Source: Nocardia asteroides
Lineage (GTDB): Bacteria; Actinomycetota; Actinomycetes; Mycobacteriales; Mycobacteriaceae
DNA length: 64,000 nucleotides
Reading direction: 5' to 3'
Assembly (NCBI RefSeq): GCF_021183625.1
Contig: NZ_CP089214.1
Location: 5,642,001 to 5,706,000 of the forward strand
Both the position numbers and the translations under genes were made by a program. Shown here piece after piece: positions 43,847-52,429 of this stretch. Every line of letters starts with the position of its first letter. The first letter of the stretch is position 1. A model generated the notes under the pieces. It was given only the letters and a program-made list of their open reading frames with translations, ran no database searches and was not told the origin of the DNA.

Positions 43847-45498
43847 GGAGCCGGGCTCGGGGCGGGGAGGTTCAGCGGCACACTCGCATTCTCCACCACC
43901 CCCGGCCCGAGCGTGAGCACCCGCTCGGCCTTCCACTTGATCAGGTCGACCCCGGCGCCGCCCGGCAGGTCGGCGCTGCGCAGCGCCGTGAGCAGCGGCA
44001 GCTCCACCTCGGCGGCGACCACCGTGACCGGCGCGTTCACCCCGGCACCGACCCAGACGTCGTCCACCATGTCCACGATCCGGATGCCGATCCGGTGCCC
44101 GGCCGCGATCGGCCAGTCCTGGGCCAGCATCCGGATCCGCGCGGTCTCGGTGACCGGGGCGATGCCGCGGGTGATCACCGTGGCGCGGCCGCTGGGCTCC
44201 ACGTCGTAGAGCTCCATCGCGACCGTGGCGGCGGGCGGGCCGTCGAGCCGCAGCGTCGCGGTCGGGATGCCCGCGAGGTGCTGGGTCGTCGGCAGCGGCT
44301 CGGAGATCGTCCAGATCTCGCGGTCCGGGCCGGGCAGCAGGCCGCGGTGGGTGTAGGTGCCGGTGCGCAGCGGCACCGGGACCCGCGCGGCGTCCGCGGG
44401 CGGCCACCGCTGTTCACCGCGCCAGGTGCCGTCGGCCGCGTTCACGGTGATCCGCGGGCCGGGCACCTCGACCGCGCGGCCGGCCACGTGCCGGTCGAAG
44501 AAGGCGCGCACCTCGGCGGTGAAATCCGGGCCCGCGCATTTCTCCTGGCAATCCCGGTGCCCCCACTGCCCGAACCAGGCGCGGTGCTCGCCGGGGCCGA
44601 GCGCGTCCCAGAAATCGAAGACCCGGTAGGGGCGGGTGTTGTAGTCGGTCAGCCCCTGGCCGAGGAATACCGGAACGGTACTGCCGCGCACCTTCTCGAC
44701 CAGTTCCCGATCCCGCCAGAAAGCGGTGCCCGGATCGTGATTCGCGGTCTCCGCGAGATAGGGCAGATAGCAGTCGAGCGGAATCTGCCCGGCATTCGCC
44801 CGGTACTCCGGCGACGAATTCCAGTGTCCCGGAATGGAGGCGAAGAGCAGATGCTCGAAGCCGACCCCGTCGGCCGGGCGCAATCCCGTCTCGACCACCG
44901 GCTTGCCGGAGAAGCGCCACGAGATGCCCTGCATGTACAGGTAGGTGTAGGGATCCACCGCGGGGCCGAAGGTGGCGACGGCGGCCAGCCCGCGCGGCCG
45001 CTCGGCCAGCCCCATCACCCCCGCCCAGCCCTCGTAGGAGAGGCCGTACAGCCCCACCTTCCCGGTCGACCACGGCGCGTCCGCCGCCCACTCGACCGCC
45101 GTCCGCACGTCGCCGCGCTCGCCCGGCCCGCCGTAGTCCGGGCAGCCGGACGAGCCCGCGAAGCCGCGCAGATCCACGATGACGTAGGTGTAACCGGCCT
45201 CGAGCAGCGCGCCGACCGGCAGGTAGTCGGTGGCCGGGCCGCCCTGCGGGCGCGGCAGCGTGAGGTACGCGAGCTGGTTGCGGTAGGGGCTCACGGTCAT
45301 GATCACCGGGGTGCGCACGTCGTCGGCGAGCCCGGCCGGGCGCAGGATGTCGGCGTGCAGCCGGGTGCCGTCCGGCGCGGTCAGGTACTCCTCCCGCCAC
45401 TGGAACGCGGGCTGCGGCTGCGCCGCCGTCACCGGCGCGACCACCCCGAGTACCAGCAACGCCCCCGCCAGCGCGCGAATCACCGTCCCGATCGTCAC
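43843..45498 (-). CDS. secreted CocE/NonD family hydrolase (X-Pro dipeptidyl-peptidase fold)
   Basis: 551 residues from GTG at 45498. A signal peptide ends near residue 25 (VVAPVTAA-QPQP). The catalytic domain shows TAPDGTRLHADILRP, VDLRGFAGSSG, nucleophile elbow GLSYEGWAGV, acid in GLTDYNTRPY and histidine in QWGHRDCQ. The C-terminal 200 residues are a jelly-roll domain (X-Pro peptidase C-terminal type). Such enzymes cleave acyl esters or peptides; the substrate is unknown. It is the first gene of the three-hydrolase operon. Confidence 0.88.
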   Translation of the reverse strand: MTIGTVIRALAGALLVLGVVAPVTAAQPQPAFQWREEYLTAPDGTRLHADILRPAGLADDVRTPVIMTVSPYRNQLAYLTLPRPQGGPATDYLPVGALLEAGYTYVIVDLRGFAGSSGCPDYGGPGERGDVRTAVEWAADAPWSTGKVGLYGLSYEGWAGVMGLAERPRGLAAVATFGPAVDPYTYLYMQGISWRFSGKPVVETGLRPADGVGFEHLLFASIPGHWNSSPEYRANAGQIPLDCYLPYLAETANHDPGTAFWRDRELVEKVRGSTVPVFLGQGLTDYNTRPYRVFDFWDALGPGEHRAWFGQWGHRDCQEKCAGPDFTAEVRAFFDRHVAGRAVEVPGPRITVNAADGTWRGEQRWPPADAARVPVPLRTGTYTHRGLLPGPDREIWTISEPLPTTQHLAGIPTATLRLDGPPAATVAMELYDVEPSGRATVITRGIAPVTETARIRMLAQDWPIAAGHRIGIRIVDMVDDVWVGAGVNAPVTVVAAEVELPLLTALRSADLPGGAGVDLIKWKAERVLTLGPGVVENASVPLNLPAPSPAP

Positions 45499-45671
45499 CC
45501 GAGCACTATCGACCGCCGCGCGGCATCGCGCCAGACCCCGGATCGGGGGTACTCCGGTGCCACCGCGCCGAATTGCGCGGCGTGAGACACGCCGATGTCG
45601 GCCGGAAATACGACGAGAACGGCCCGCCCCCGGGCGTATGATCGGCGCATTCGATGGCTCGGGGATTGAGA

Positions 45672-46142
45672 ATGAACGATTCGACAGCCGGTGACTGGGA
45701 TCGCTTCGTGGTCGCGCTCGCGCGCTGCCTCGCGGAACTCCCGTCCCGGGCGACCCTGGTGCTCGCCGCCTCCGGAAACCGCTACGCGCAATTCGTGCAA
45801 TTCGACATCCGGCTCTCCGCGGAATTGGCGGGCAACGATTTCCTGCTCGAACCGATCTCCCCGGAGAGCGCGCAGCGGCTGCGCGAGCTGGGCTGGACCG
45901 CGCCGGACGCCGGGCGCGATGTCGACAACTGGAGCCGCACCCTGCTCTGGCCGATCTCCGGCCGCACGCTGGCCGAGCTCGCCAGGGGCGCGGCGATCGG
46001 GCTGCACGACGCGATGGGCGTGCGGTCCCCCGCCGACCTGCGGGCCAGCGGCTGGACCGAGAACCCCGGCGCGCTCGACCTCTCCGTGCTCGGCGTGGCC
46101 GGACGGCGGGAGCCGCCGGACCGCAGCCCGGCGCGGGGCTGA
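45672..46142 (+). CDS. TY-Chap/YbjN-like domain protein
   Basis: 156 residues from ATG at 45672, with GGGGA upstream and a TATGAT box at 45637-45642 as a possible -10. The arrangement WDRFVVALARCLAELP, RYAQFVQFDIRLSAELAGNDFL and GWTAPDAGRDVDNWSR resembles actinobacterial TY-Chap (tyrosine-kinase/type III chaperone-like) domains. It is small and soluble with no cysteine cluster; its role is unknown. The ATG six codons upstream is an alternative start. It is 25 bases before the DUF4191 gene. Confidence 0.65.
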   Translation: MNDSTAGDWDRFVVALARCLAELPSRATLVLAASGNRYAQFVQFDIRLSAELAGNDFLLEPISPESAQRLRELGWTAPDAGRDVDNWSRTLLWPISGRTLAELARGAAIGLHDAMGVRSPADLRASGWTENPGALDLSVLGVAGRREPPDRSPARG

Positions 46143-46167
46143 TCGGCCTGGCACTATCCTGAGCACC

Positions 46168-46905
46168 ATGGCAGCAGGGAAGGCCGCTTCCAAGGAAGCG
46201 AAGGCCGCGGCGAAGGCGGCGCGCAGGCAGCAGTCGAAGGAACGCAGGCAGCAGCTGTGGCAGGCGTTCCAGATGCAGCGCAAGGAAGACAAGCTGCTGC
46301 TCCCGCTGATGATCGGCTCGGTGCTCGGCAGCACCGTGCTGTTCTTCCTGATCGGGCTGATCTTCGGCATCCAGTGGTTCCTGCTGCCGCTCGGCGTCCT
46401 GCTCGGCGTCCTGCTCGCCTTCATCATCTTCGGCCGCCGGGTGCAGCGCACCGTCTACACCCGCGCCGAGGGCCAGGCGGGCGCCGCCGCCTGGGTGCTG
46501 GAGAACCTGCAGGGCAAGTGGCGGGTGCGCAACGGCGTCGCCGCCACCACCCAGCTGGACGCGGTGCACCGGGTGATCGGGCTGCCCGGCGTCATCTTCG
46601 TCGCCGAGGGCAATCCGCAGCGGGTGCGCTCGCTGCTGGCCCAGGAGAAGAAGCGCACCGCCAGGCTGATCGGCGACACCCCGATCTACGACGTCGTGAT
46701 CGGCAACGACGAGGGCCAGGTGCCGCTCAAGGAGCTGCAGCGCTACCTGACCAAGCTGCCGCGCAACATCGACGCCAAGCGGATGGACAACATCGAGGGC
46801 AGGCTCTCCGCGCTCAGCTCGCGCAGCGGCCCCGCCCTGCCCAAGGGCCCGATGCCGGGCAACGCCAAGATGCGCGGCATGCAGCGCACCATCCGGCGCC
46901 GCTGA
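46168..46905 (+). CDS. DUF4191 family membrane protein (Rv2219-like)
   Basis: 245 residues. The N-terminus is Ala/Lys/Arg-rich (about 1-45). Two hydrophobic helices follow at about 48-70 (LLLPLMIGSVLGSTVLFFLIGLIF) and 73-92 (FLLPLGVLLGVLLAFIIFG), then a cytoplasmic domain with LPGVIFVAEGNPQRV and VPLKELQRYLTKLP. The C-terminus is basic. The family is conserved across actinobacteria next to lipA and glnA; the function is unknown. The stop directly abuts that of the convergent RDD gene with no spacer. Confidence 0.9.
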   Translation: MAAGKAASKEAKAAAKAARRQQSKERRQQLWQAFQMQRKEDKLLLPLMIGSVLGSTVLFFLIGLIFGIQWFLLPLGVLLGVLLAFIIFGRRVQRTVYTRAEGQAGAAAWVLENLQGKWRVRNGVAATTQLDAVHRVIGLPGVIFVAEGNPQRVRSLLAQEKKRTARLIGDTPIYDVVIGNDEGQVPLKELQRYLTKLPRNIDAKRMDNIEGRLSALSSRSGPALPKGPMPGNAKMRGMQRTIRRR

Positions 46906-47358
46906 TCAGCGCGACCGCACCAGCACGGTGCCGGTGGCGCGGTCGTGCATGCCGCGGCCGTCGGCGTCGGTGAAGAGCGCCGGGATCACGAACACCAGCA
47001 GCACCTGCCTGGCCAGCGCCCGGACGAAGCCGACCGGGACCGGGCCCTCGATCCTGCCCACCCGCAGCCGCGCGAAGTACTGGCCGGGGGTGAAGCCGAA
47101 CAGCGTCACCGCCGCGATGCCGGTGACGAACCAGATGAGCAGCGGCAGATTGGCATTCACCCCGCGCACGATCAGCGCGGAGATGCCGACCGCGATCATC
47201 CAGTCCAGGAAGACCGCGACCACCCGCCTGCCCATGCCCGTGACCGAGCCCGCCCCCTGCTCGGGCAGCCCGAACTGCTCACCCCGGTACCCCGCCGCGG
47301 CCGGGCCGCCCGGCTCCGCCGCGGGTCCGGACAGCCAGGAACCGGTGATACGTGCCAT
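46906..47358 (-). CDS. RDD family membrane protein
   Basis: 150 residues. The RDD domain starts near residue 40 with GRRVVAVFLDWMIAVG (the R and D of the name), followed by three hydrophobic segments (AVGISALIV, LLIWFVTGIAAVTLFGF, ARQVLLVFVIPALF) and the later TPGQYFARLRVG and DADGRGMHDRATGTVLV. RDD proteins are small membrane proteins; some act as cation antiporters. The order glnA - RDD - DUF4191 - lipA matches Rv2220-Rv2219A-Rv2219-Rv2218. It is divergent from glnA1. Confidence 0.9.
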   Translation of the reverse strand: MARITGSWLSGPAAEPGGPAAAGYRGEQFGLPEQGAGSVTGMGRRVVAVFLDWMIAVGISALIVRGVNANLPLLIWFVTGIAAVTLFGFTPGQYFARLRVGRIEGPVPVGFVRALARQVLLVFVIPALFTDADGRGMHDRATGTVLVRSR

Positions 47359-47792
47359 GACCCCAGAATAGGTGCCGCCGCCTCCGCCCGGTCCACCCGG
47401 TGCGGCCGCATACCCGCAGTTACCTCGCGCCGGTCCCGGGGGCACCGAGCCGGGACCGTCCTCCACGCCATGTGAGCCAGGCCATGCTCCGGCTGCCAGC
47501 ATTTCGCTGGGCCCTCGGCCGCCCTCGCCGCGCAGACCGTGCGGAGCTGGGGTTACGCCGGGGCAAATGCTGCTCGCGCGCGCCCGCAAACCCGTGCCCA
47601 CGTCGTGCGCGAGCCCCGCGCATGGCAGGATCGTCCATGGCCCGGGGCGAGGCGGGCAACCTCACACCAATCGACGTACGTGTAACACTCGCGAAACACA
47701 GCCTTGATTGCCGGGAAACACCGCGTCCATACCGTCTCACGACGAACCCATGCAATCACCACGGGCTGGGAACCGATCGGTAAGGAGAACAA
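47359..47792 (+). promoter_or_regulatory. 434-bp leader/promoter region of glnA1
   Basis: No supportable gene is found here. The half near glnA1 (47670-47790) is distinctly richer in A/T and holds the GlnR operator at 47682-47719 and the AAGGAG ribosome site before the GTG. The half near the RDD gene is GC-rich with no clear signal. Confidence 0.6.
47682..47719 (+). promoter_or_regulatory. tandem GlnR binding box upstream of glnA1
   Basis: Site a is GTAAC-n6-GAAAC (47682-47697), a perfect match to the actinobacterial GlnR consensus GTnAC-n6-GAAAC. Site b starts 22 bases later: TTGAT-n6-GAAAC (47704-47719), with a weak left half and perfect right half. The 22-base phase is the known spacing for paired GlnR boxes. 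GlnR would activate glnA1 under nitrogen limitation. Confidence 0.82.
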
Positions 47793-49229
47793 GTGACGTT
47801 CAGCACGGCCGACGAGGTCATCAAGTACATCGCGGAGCAGGAGGTCGAGTACGTCGACATCCGCTTCAGCGACCTGCCCGGTGTGCAGCAGCACTTCTCC
47901 ATCCCGGGCAAGGCGTTCACCACCGATCTCGTCGAGGACGGCCTCGCCTTCGACGGCTCCTCCGTCCGTGGTTTCCAGTCCATCGACGAGTCGGACATGC
48001 TGCTGCTGCCCGATTTCAGCACCGCGCAGCTCGATCCGTTCCGCGCCGCCAAGACGCTGAACATCAACTTCTTCGTGCACGACCCCTTCACCCGTGAGGC
48101 GTACTCGCGCGACCCGCGCAACATCGCCCGCAAGGCCGAGGAGTACCTGCGCAGCACCGGCATCGCCGACACCGCGTACTTCGGCGCCGAGGCCGAGTTC
48201 TACATCTTCGACTCGATCCGCTACGACTCGGGCATCAACGGCGCCTTCTACGAGATCGAGTCGGTCTCGGGCTCCTGGAACACCGGCGCCGAGCGCGACC
48301 CGGACGGCAAGCTGAACCGGGGCTACAAGGTCCGCAACAAGGGCGGCTACTTCCCGGTGGCGCCGTACGACCACTACGTCGACCTGCGCGACACGATCGC
48401 CACCAACCTGCAGAACGCCGGCTTCGAGCTGGAGCGCGGGCACCACGAGGTCGGCACCGCCGGTCAGGCCGAGATCAACTACAAGTTCAACACCCTGCTC
48501 GGCGCCGCCGACGACCTGCAGCTCTTCAAGTACATCGTGAAGAACACCGCCTGGGCCGAGGGCAAGACCGTCACCTTCATGCCCAAGCCGCTCTTCGGCG
48601 ACAACGGCTCCGGCATGCACGCGCACCAGTCGCTGTGGAAGGACGGCAAGCCGCTCTTCCACGACGAGGCGGGCTACGGCGGCCTCTCCGACCTGGCGCG
48701 CCACTACATCGGCGGCATCCTGCACCACGCCCCGTCGCTGCTGGCCTTCACCAACCCGACGGTGAACTCCTACCACCGCCTGGTCCCCGGCTACGAGGCC
48801 CCCATCAACCTGGTGTACTCGCAGCGCAACCGCTCCGCCGCGGTCCGCATCCCTGTCACCGGCAACAACCCGAAGGCCAAGCGCATCGAGTTCCGCGCGC
48901 CGGACTCCTCGGGCAACCCGTACCTCGCCTTCGCCGCCATGCTGATGGCCGGCCTGGACGGCATCAAGAAGAAGATCGAGCCGCTCGCCCCCGTCGACAA
49001 GGACCTCTACGAGCTCCCGCCGGAGGAGGCCAAGGGCATCCCGCAGGCCCCCACCAGCCTGGCCTCGGTCATCGACCGCCTCGAGGAAGACCACGAGTAC
49101 CTCACCGAGGGCAACGTCTTCACCGAGGACCTGATCGAGACCTGGATCACGCTCAAGCGCGAGGGTGAGATCGCGCCGGTCAACCTGCGCCCGCACCCGT
49201 ACGAGTTCGAGCTGTACTACGACGTGTAA
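47793..49229 (+). CDS. glnA: type I glutamine synthetase (primary, adenylylatable)
   Basis: 478 residues from GTG with AAGGAG upstream. It makes glutamine from glutamate, ammonia and ATP. GSI motifs: LAFDGSSVRGFQSI, EAEFYIFDSI, KGGYFPVAP, GHHEVGTAGQAEI, TFMPKPLFGDNGSGMHAHQSLW (glutamate/ATP sites) and NRSAAVRIPVTG. Tyr406 in the LYELPPEEAK loop is the GlnE adenylylation site, so activity is controlled by the glnE product at 35726 as well as by GlnR. A clean hairpin follows the gene. Confidence 0.98.
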   Translation: MTFSTADEVIKYIAEQEVEYVDIRFSDLPGVQQHFSIPGKAFTTDLVEDGLAFDGSSVRGFQSIDESDMLLLPDFSTAQLDPFRAAKTLNINFFVHDPFTREAYSRDPRNIARKAEEYLRSTGIADTAYFGAEAEFYIFDSIRYDSGINGAFYEIESVSGSWNTGAERDPDGKLNRGYKVRNKGGYFPVAPYDHYVDLRDTIATNLQNAGFELERGHHEVGTAGQAEINYKFNTLLGAADDLQLFKYIVKNTAWAEGKTVTFMPKPLFGDNGSGMHAHQSLWKDGKPLFHDEAGYGGLSDLARHYIGGILHHAPSLLAFTNPTVNSYHRLVPGYEAPINLVYSQRNRSAAVRIPVTGNNPKAKRIEFRAPDSSGNPYLAFAAMLMAGLDGIKKKIEPLAPVDKDLYELPPEEAKGIPQAPTSLASVIDRLEEDHEYLTEGNVFTEDLIETWITLKREGEIAPVNLRPHPYEFELYYDV

Positions 49230-49251
49230 GTCGTTCTGCGGTAAGGGTTCT

Positions 49252-49292
49252 CCGAAGCCCCGGCATTCCGATGGGGGATGCCGGGGCTTCGG
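49252..49292 (+). terminator. terminator hairpin of glnA1
   Basis: A perfect 15-bp GC-rich stem (49252-49266 with 49278-49292) with an 11-base loop, 22 bases after the glnA1 stop. It is followed by a moderately T-rich stretch. Confidence 0.85.
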
Positions 49293-49487
49293 TCCGTTCT
49301 GGGAGCGGTGAGCCTTGTCGCGCTCGGCAGGCGCGCGGCGCTCGACATCGGGCGCGAGGCAGGGGGCCACGGGCCGTGGACGGCGAAAGCTGGTCCGTGG
49401 AAAAGGATCCGTAGACCTGCCCGACCTGATTCGATGAGCAATCGTTCCGCACTCATAGCGGACAGACATCATCGAGCGGGAGGCTTC

Positions 49488-49994
49488 ATGACCGATCAGT
49501 ACGGGCGCCCCCAGCAGTACCCGGCGTCGCCGCCGCAGGGGCAGTACCCCGGTGGCTACGGGCCGCAGGGGTACGCGCAGCCGCCGCGGAAGAAGGCCAC
49601 GTGGCCGTGGATTCTCGGGGGGATCGCGCTGGTGATCCTGCTCGGGGTCGGTGGGTGCATGGCGCTGATCGCGGGAGCCGTGAACGAGGTGGACAAGGAG
49701 GCGAAGCGGGAGGTGACCGTCGCCTACGAGGTGCGGGGGAGTGGCGGCGCCGCGGCGGTGACGTATTCGGGGCGGGACTTCGATATCGCGCAGGAGGCGG
49801 AGGCGCCGCTGCCGTGGAGCAAGGACGTCACCATCGACGGGCTGGGGAAGTACGTGAGCCTGACGGCACAGAGCGGGGCGGACGGCGAGGAGCTCTCCTG
49901 CCGCATCCTGGTCGACGGCCGGGTGCTCTCCGAGCAGACCTCGAACGGCCCGTTCTCCATGGTCAGCTGCAGCGGGGACGCGGGCGGGGAGTGA
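49488..49994 (+). CDS. MmpS family membrane protein
   Basis: 168 residues. Residues 1-35 are a Pro/Gly/Gln/Tyr-rich cytoplasmic tail, 38-62 a single hydrophobic helix (WPWILGGIALVILLGVGGCMALIAG), and 65-168 an extracytoplasmic beta-rich domain with VTVAYEVRGSGGAAAVTYSG and LSCRILVDGRVLSEQTSNG, characteristic of MmpS proteins. MmpS proteins assist MmpL transporters in exporting lipids or siderophores. No mmpL gene is adjacent, so this one is an orphan. GGGAGG precedes the ATG. Confidence 0.85.
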   Translation: MTDQYGRPQQYPASPPQGQYPGGYGPQGYAQPPRKKATWPWILGGIALVILLGVGGCMALIAGAVNEVDKEAKREVTVAYEVRGSGGAAAVTYSGRDFDIAQEAEAPLPWSKDVTIDGLGKYVSLTAQSGADGEELSCRILVDGRVLSEQTSNGPFSMVSCSGDAGGE

Positions 49995-49998
49995 GCGA

Positions 49999-50031
49999 GC
50001 CGGTCGGTGCGGCGACTACCCACCGACCGGC
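49999..50031. terminator. bidirectional terminator between the mmpS-like gene and lipA
   Basis: An 11-bp perfect stem (49999-50009 with 50021-50031) lies in the 45-base gap between the stops of the convergent mmpS-like and lipA genes. It can end transcripts from both sides. Confidence 0.7.
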
Positions 50032-50039
50032 GCGCAACC

Positions 50040-51098
50040 TCAGCTGCCGAAGCGGGCCAGCACCGAGCTGGCCTCCTGCGAGGCAGTGCCCTCGTTCGCG
50101 AGATGCGCCATGGCGGGGGCGATCTCGCGGCCGTGGTGCGCCATGGCCTGGGCGTAGAGCCGACCGGCGCGGTACGAGGAGCGGACCAGCGGCCCGGCCA
50201 TGACACCGGCGAAACCGAGCTCCTCGGCCACCCGGGAGTGCTCGACGAACTCCTCCGGCTTCACCCAGCGGTCCACCGGGTGGTGCCGGGGCGAGGGGCG
50301 CAGGTACTGGGTGATGGTGAGGATGTCGCAGCCGGCCTCGTGCAGGTCGCGCATGGCCTGGGTGACCTCGTCCGGTGTCTCGCCCATGCCGAGGATCAGG
50401 TTCGACTTGGTGACCAGCCCGGCCTCGCGGGCGGCGGTGAGCACCGACAGCGAGCGCTCGTAGCGGAACGCGGGGCGGATGCGCTTGAAGATGCGCGGCA
50501 CCGTCTCCAGGTTGTGCGCGAGCACCTCGGGGCGCGCGGAGAAGACCTCGGCCAGCTGCTCGGGCACGGCGTTGAAATCCGGGATGAGCAGCTCGACGCC
50601 GGTGTTCGGGTTCAGCGCCTTGATGGCGCGCACGGTCTCGGCGTAGAGCCAGGCGGCGCCGTCGGCGAGGTCGTCGCGGGCGACGCCGGTGATGGTGCTG
50701 TAGCGCAGCCCCATGGCCTGCACGCTCTCGGCCACCCGGCGCGGCTCGTCGCGGTCGAGCGCGGCGGGCTTGCCGGTGTCGATCTGGCAGAAGTCGCAGC
50801 GGCGGGTGCACTGCTCGCCGCCGATGAGGAAGGTGGCCTCGCGGTCTTCCCAGCACTCGAAGATGTTGGGGCAGCCGGCTTCCTCACACACGGTGTGCAG
50901 CCCCTCGCGCTTCACCAGCCCCTTGAGCTCGGTGTACTCGGGGCCCATGGTGGCGCGGGTGCGGATCCAGCCGGGTTTGCGCTCGATCGGGGTCTCGGCG
51001 TTGCGGGCCTCGATGCGGAGCAGCTTCCGGCCCTGGGGGGCGCGGGCGGCCTCGCCGGGGGTGGAGCGGGGCGCGGGAGTCTCGTGAGCGGTGGTCAC
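50040..51098 (-). CDS. lipA: lipoyl synthase
   Basis: 352 residues from GTG. Radical-SAM enzyme that inserts two sulphurs into octanoyl groups on lipoyl domains. Both iron-sulphur clusters are visible: the auxiliary cluster (CEEAGCPNIFEC) and the SAM cluster CTRRCDFC (CxxxCxxC). The C-terminal serine-containing RSSYRAG is also present. It is the last gene of a minus-strand operon with lipB 10 bases upstream; the sucB product upstream is a substrate. Confidence 0.98.
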   Translation of the reverse strand: MTTAHETPAPRSTPGEAARAPQGRKLLRIEARNAETPIERKPGWIRTRATMGPEYTELKGLVKREGLHTVCEEAGCPNIFECWEDREATFLIGGEQCTRRCDFCQIDTGKPAALDRDEPRRVAESVQAMGLRYSTITGVARDDLADGAAWLYAETVRAIKALNPNTGVELLIPDFNAVPEQLAEVFSARPEVLAHNLETVPRIFKRIRPAFRYERSLSVLTAAREAGLVTKSNLILGMGETPDEVTQAMRDLHEAGCDILTITQYLRPSPRHHPVDRWVKPEEFVEHSRVAEELGFAGVMAGPLVRSSYRAGRLYAQAMAHHGREIAPAMAHLANEGTASQEASSVLARFGS

Positions 51099-51108
51099 GG
51101 TTTCGACC

Positions 51109-51825
51109 TTACGCCGTCGGCGCCGTGGCTCGAGGACGGGTGAGCGTGTGATCGCGCACGGGCAGCTCGCCGTCGAGCGCCTGCCCGATAGCCGCGGCCA
51201 CCAGCGGCTTCAGCTCGGCGACGGTGACCTCGTACCCCAGCTCCCTGGTCAGCGTGGTGACGCCGGCGTCCCGGATCCCGCACGGCACGATGGCCTGGAA
51301 GCCGTCCATGGTGGGGTTGCCGTTCAGCGAGATGCCGTGCAGCGCGACGCCGCGCTGCACCCGGACCCCGATGGCGGCGATCTTGCGCTCGGCCAGCGGC
51401 CCCGCGGCGGGCAGCCAGACCCCGGAGCGGCCCTCCACCCGGCCGCACTCGATGCCGAAGCCGGTGCAGACGCTGATCAGCGCCTCCTCCAGCCTGCGCA
51501 CGTACTTCACCACGTCCACCGGCTCGGCCAGCCGGACGATCGGGTACCCGACCAGCTGACCCGGCCCGTGCCAGGTGATCTTGCCGCCGCGGTCGACCTG
51601 GACCACCGGGCTGCCGTCGATCGGCAGGTCCTCGGGATCGGTGCGGCGGCCCGCGGTGTAGACGGACGGGTGCTCGAGCAGCAGCAGCCGATCGACGCCG
51701 CGGCCATCCGCGCGCTCGGCGGCGATCTCGCGCTGCCGGTCCCAGGCCAGGTGGTAGTCGATCAGCCCCAGATCCTCGACCACGATCGGGGTCGAGTCGG
51801 TGCGGGCGGACGGTGTGGTGTTCAC
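51109..51825 (-). CDS. lipB: lipoyl(octanoyl) transferase
   Basis: 238 residues from GTG. It moves octanoyl groups from acyl carrier protein to lipoyl domains. Family signatures are LLLEHPSVYTAGRRT (the conserved lysine/cysteine pair works with this region), RGGKITWHGPGQLVGYPI, and IGVRVQRGVALHGISLN followed by IVPCGIRDAGVTTL, which carries the catalytic Cys in VPCGI. It is 10 bases before lipA and 10 bases after the GNAT gene, so it is co-transcribed. Confidence 0.97.
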   Translation of the reverse strand: MNTTPSARTDSTPIVVEDLGLIDYHLAWDRQREIAAERADGRGVDRLLLLEHPSVYTAGRRTDPEDLPIDGSPVVQVDRGGKITWHGPGQLVGYPIVRLAEPVDVVKYVRRLEEALISVCTGFGIECGRVEGRSGVWLPAAGPLAERKIAAIGVRVQRGVALHGISLNGNPTMDGFQAIVPCGIRDAGVTTLTRELGYEVTVAELKPLVAAAIGQALDGELPVRDHTLTRPRATAPTA

Positions 51826-51835
51826 AGCGGCGACG

Positions 51836-52429
51836 TTACGCCCCGAGCCGGGGGTCGGGCTCGGGGACCGGGAGCGTGAGCTGCATGAGCGTGAGATCCA
51901 TCCACAGGCCGAACTTTCTCCCCACCTCGGGGAGTTCGCCGACGATCCGGAAGCCGAACTGCTCGTGCAGTGCTATGGAGCCGGTGTTGCGGGACTCGAT
52001 CGCGGCGATCACCGCGTGCACCGAACCCGACCCGCGGGCCCGCTCCAGCAGCGCGCCGAGCAGCGCCCGCGCCACCCCGCGGCGCTGGAAGCGCTCGGCC
52101 ACGTACACCGAGTTCTCCACACTGTGCAGGTAGCCGAGCTTGGGGCGCCACTGCCCGTAGCTCGCGTAACCGGCGAGCTCGCCGTCGATCTCGGCCACCA
52201 GGATCGGATGCCCGGCCGCGGCGCGCGCCGCGAACCAGGTCTCCCGATCGTCGATGCCGACTTCGTCGACGTCCCAGATCGCCGTCGAAGCGGCGATGTT
52301 GGCGTTGTGAATGACCAGAATCGCCGGTAGATCGGCTTCGACGGCATCGCGCACCCGCACGCTGTGTCGATCGCGGGTGAGCGAGGGCCCGCCGTGGCCA
52401 CGCTCCGCCTCCGGGCCCGACTCGCTCAC
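51836..52429 (-). CDS. GNAT family N-acetyltransferase (phosphinothricin acetyltransferase-like)
   Basis: 197 residues if begun at GTG 52429, which overlaps the SDR stop (GTGA). The GNAT fold covers about 25-185: VRVRDAVEADLPAILVIHN, VAEIDGELAGYASYGQWR, NSVYVAERFQRRGVARALL (acetyl-CoA loop QRRGVA) and IESRNTGSIALHEQFGF. This order matches phosphinothricin/methionine-sulphone acetyltransferases. The first 18 residues come entirely from a dispersed DNA repeat (52377-52429), so the true start may be the GTG near VRVRDAV. It is an insertion compared with the M. tuberculosis lipB-Rv2216 order. Confidence 0.88.
   Translation of the reverse strand: MSESGPEAERGHGGPSLTRDRHSVRVRDAVEADLPAILVIHNANIAASTAIWDVDEVGIDDRETWFAARAAAGHPILVAEIDGELAGYASYGQWRPKLGYLHSVENSVYVAERFQRRGVARALLGALLERARGSGSVHAVIAAIESRNTGSIALHEQFGFRIVGELPEVGRKFGLWMDLTLMQLTLPVPEPDPRLGA
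52377..52429 (-). repeat. dispersed 53-bp repeat with inverted ends, copy 1
   Basis: The element runs from GTGAGCGAG to CTCGCTCAC, so its ends are inverted repeats of nine bases. A second diverged copy on the opposite strand lies at 57323-57381. Here it occupies the junction of the SDR and GNAT genes and supplies the GNAT start and first 18 codons (VSESGPEAERGHGGPSLT). Confidence 0.75.
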
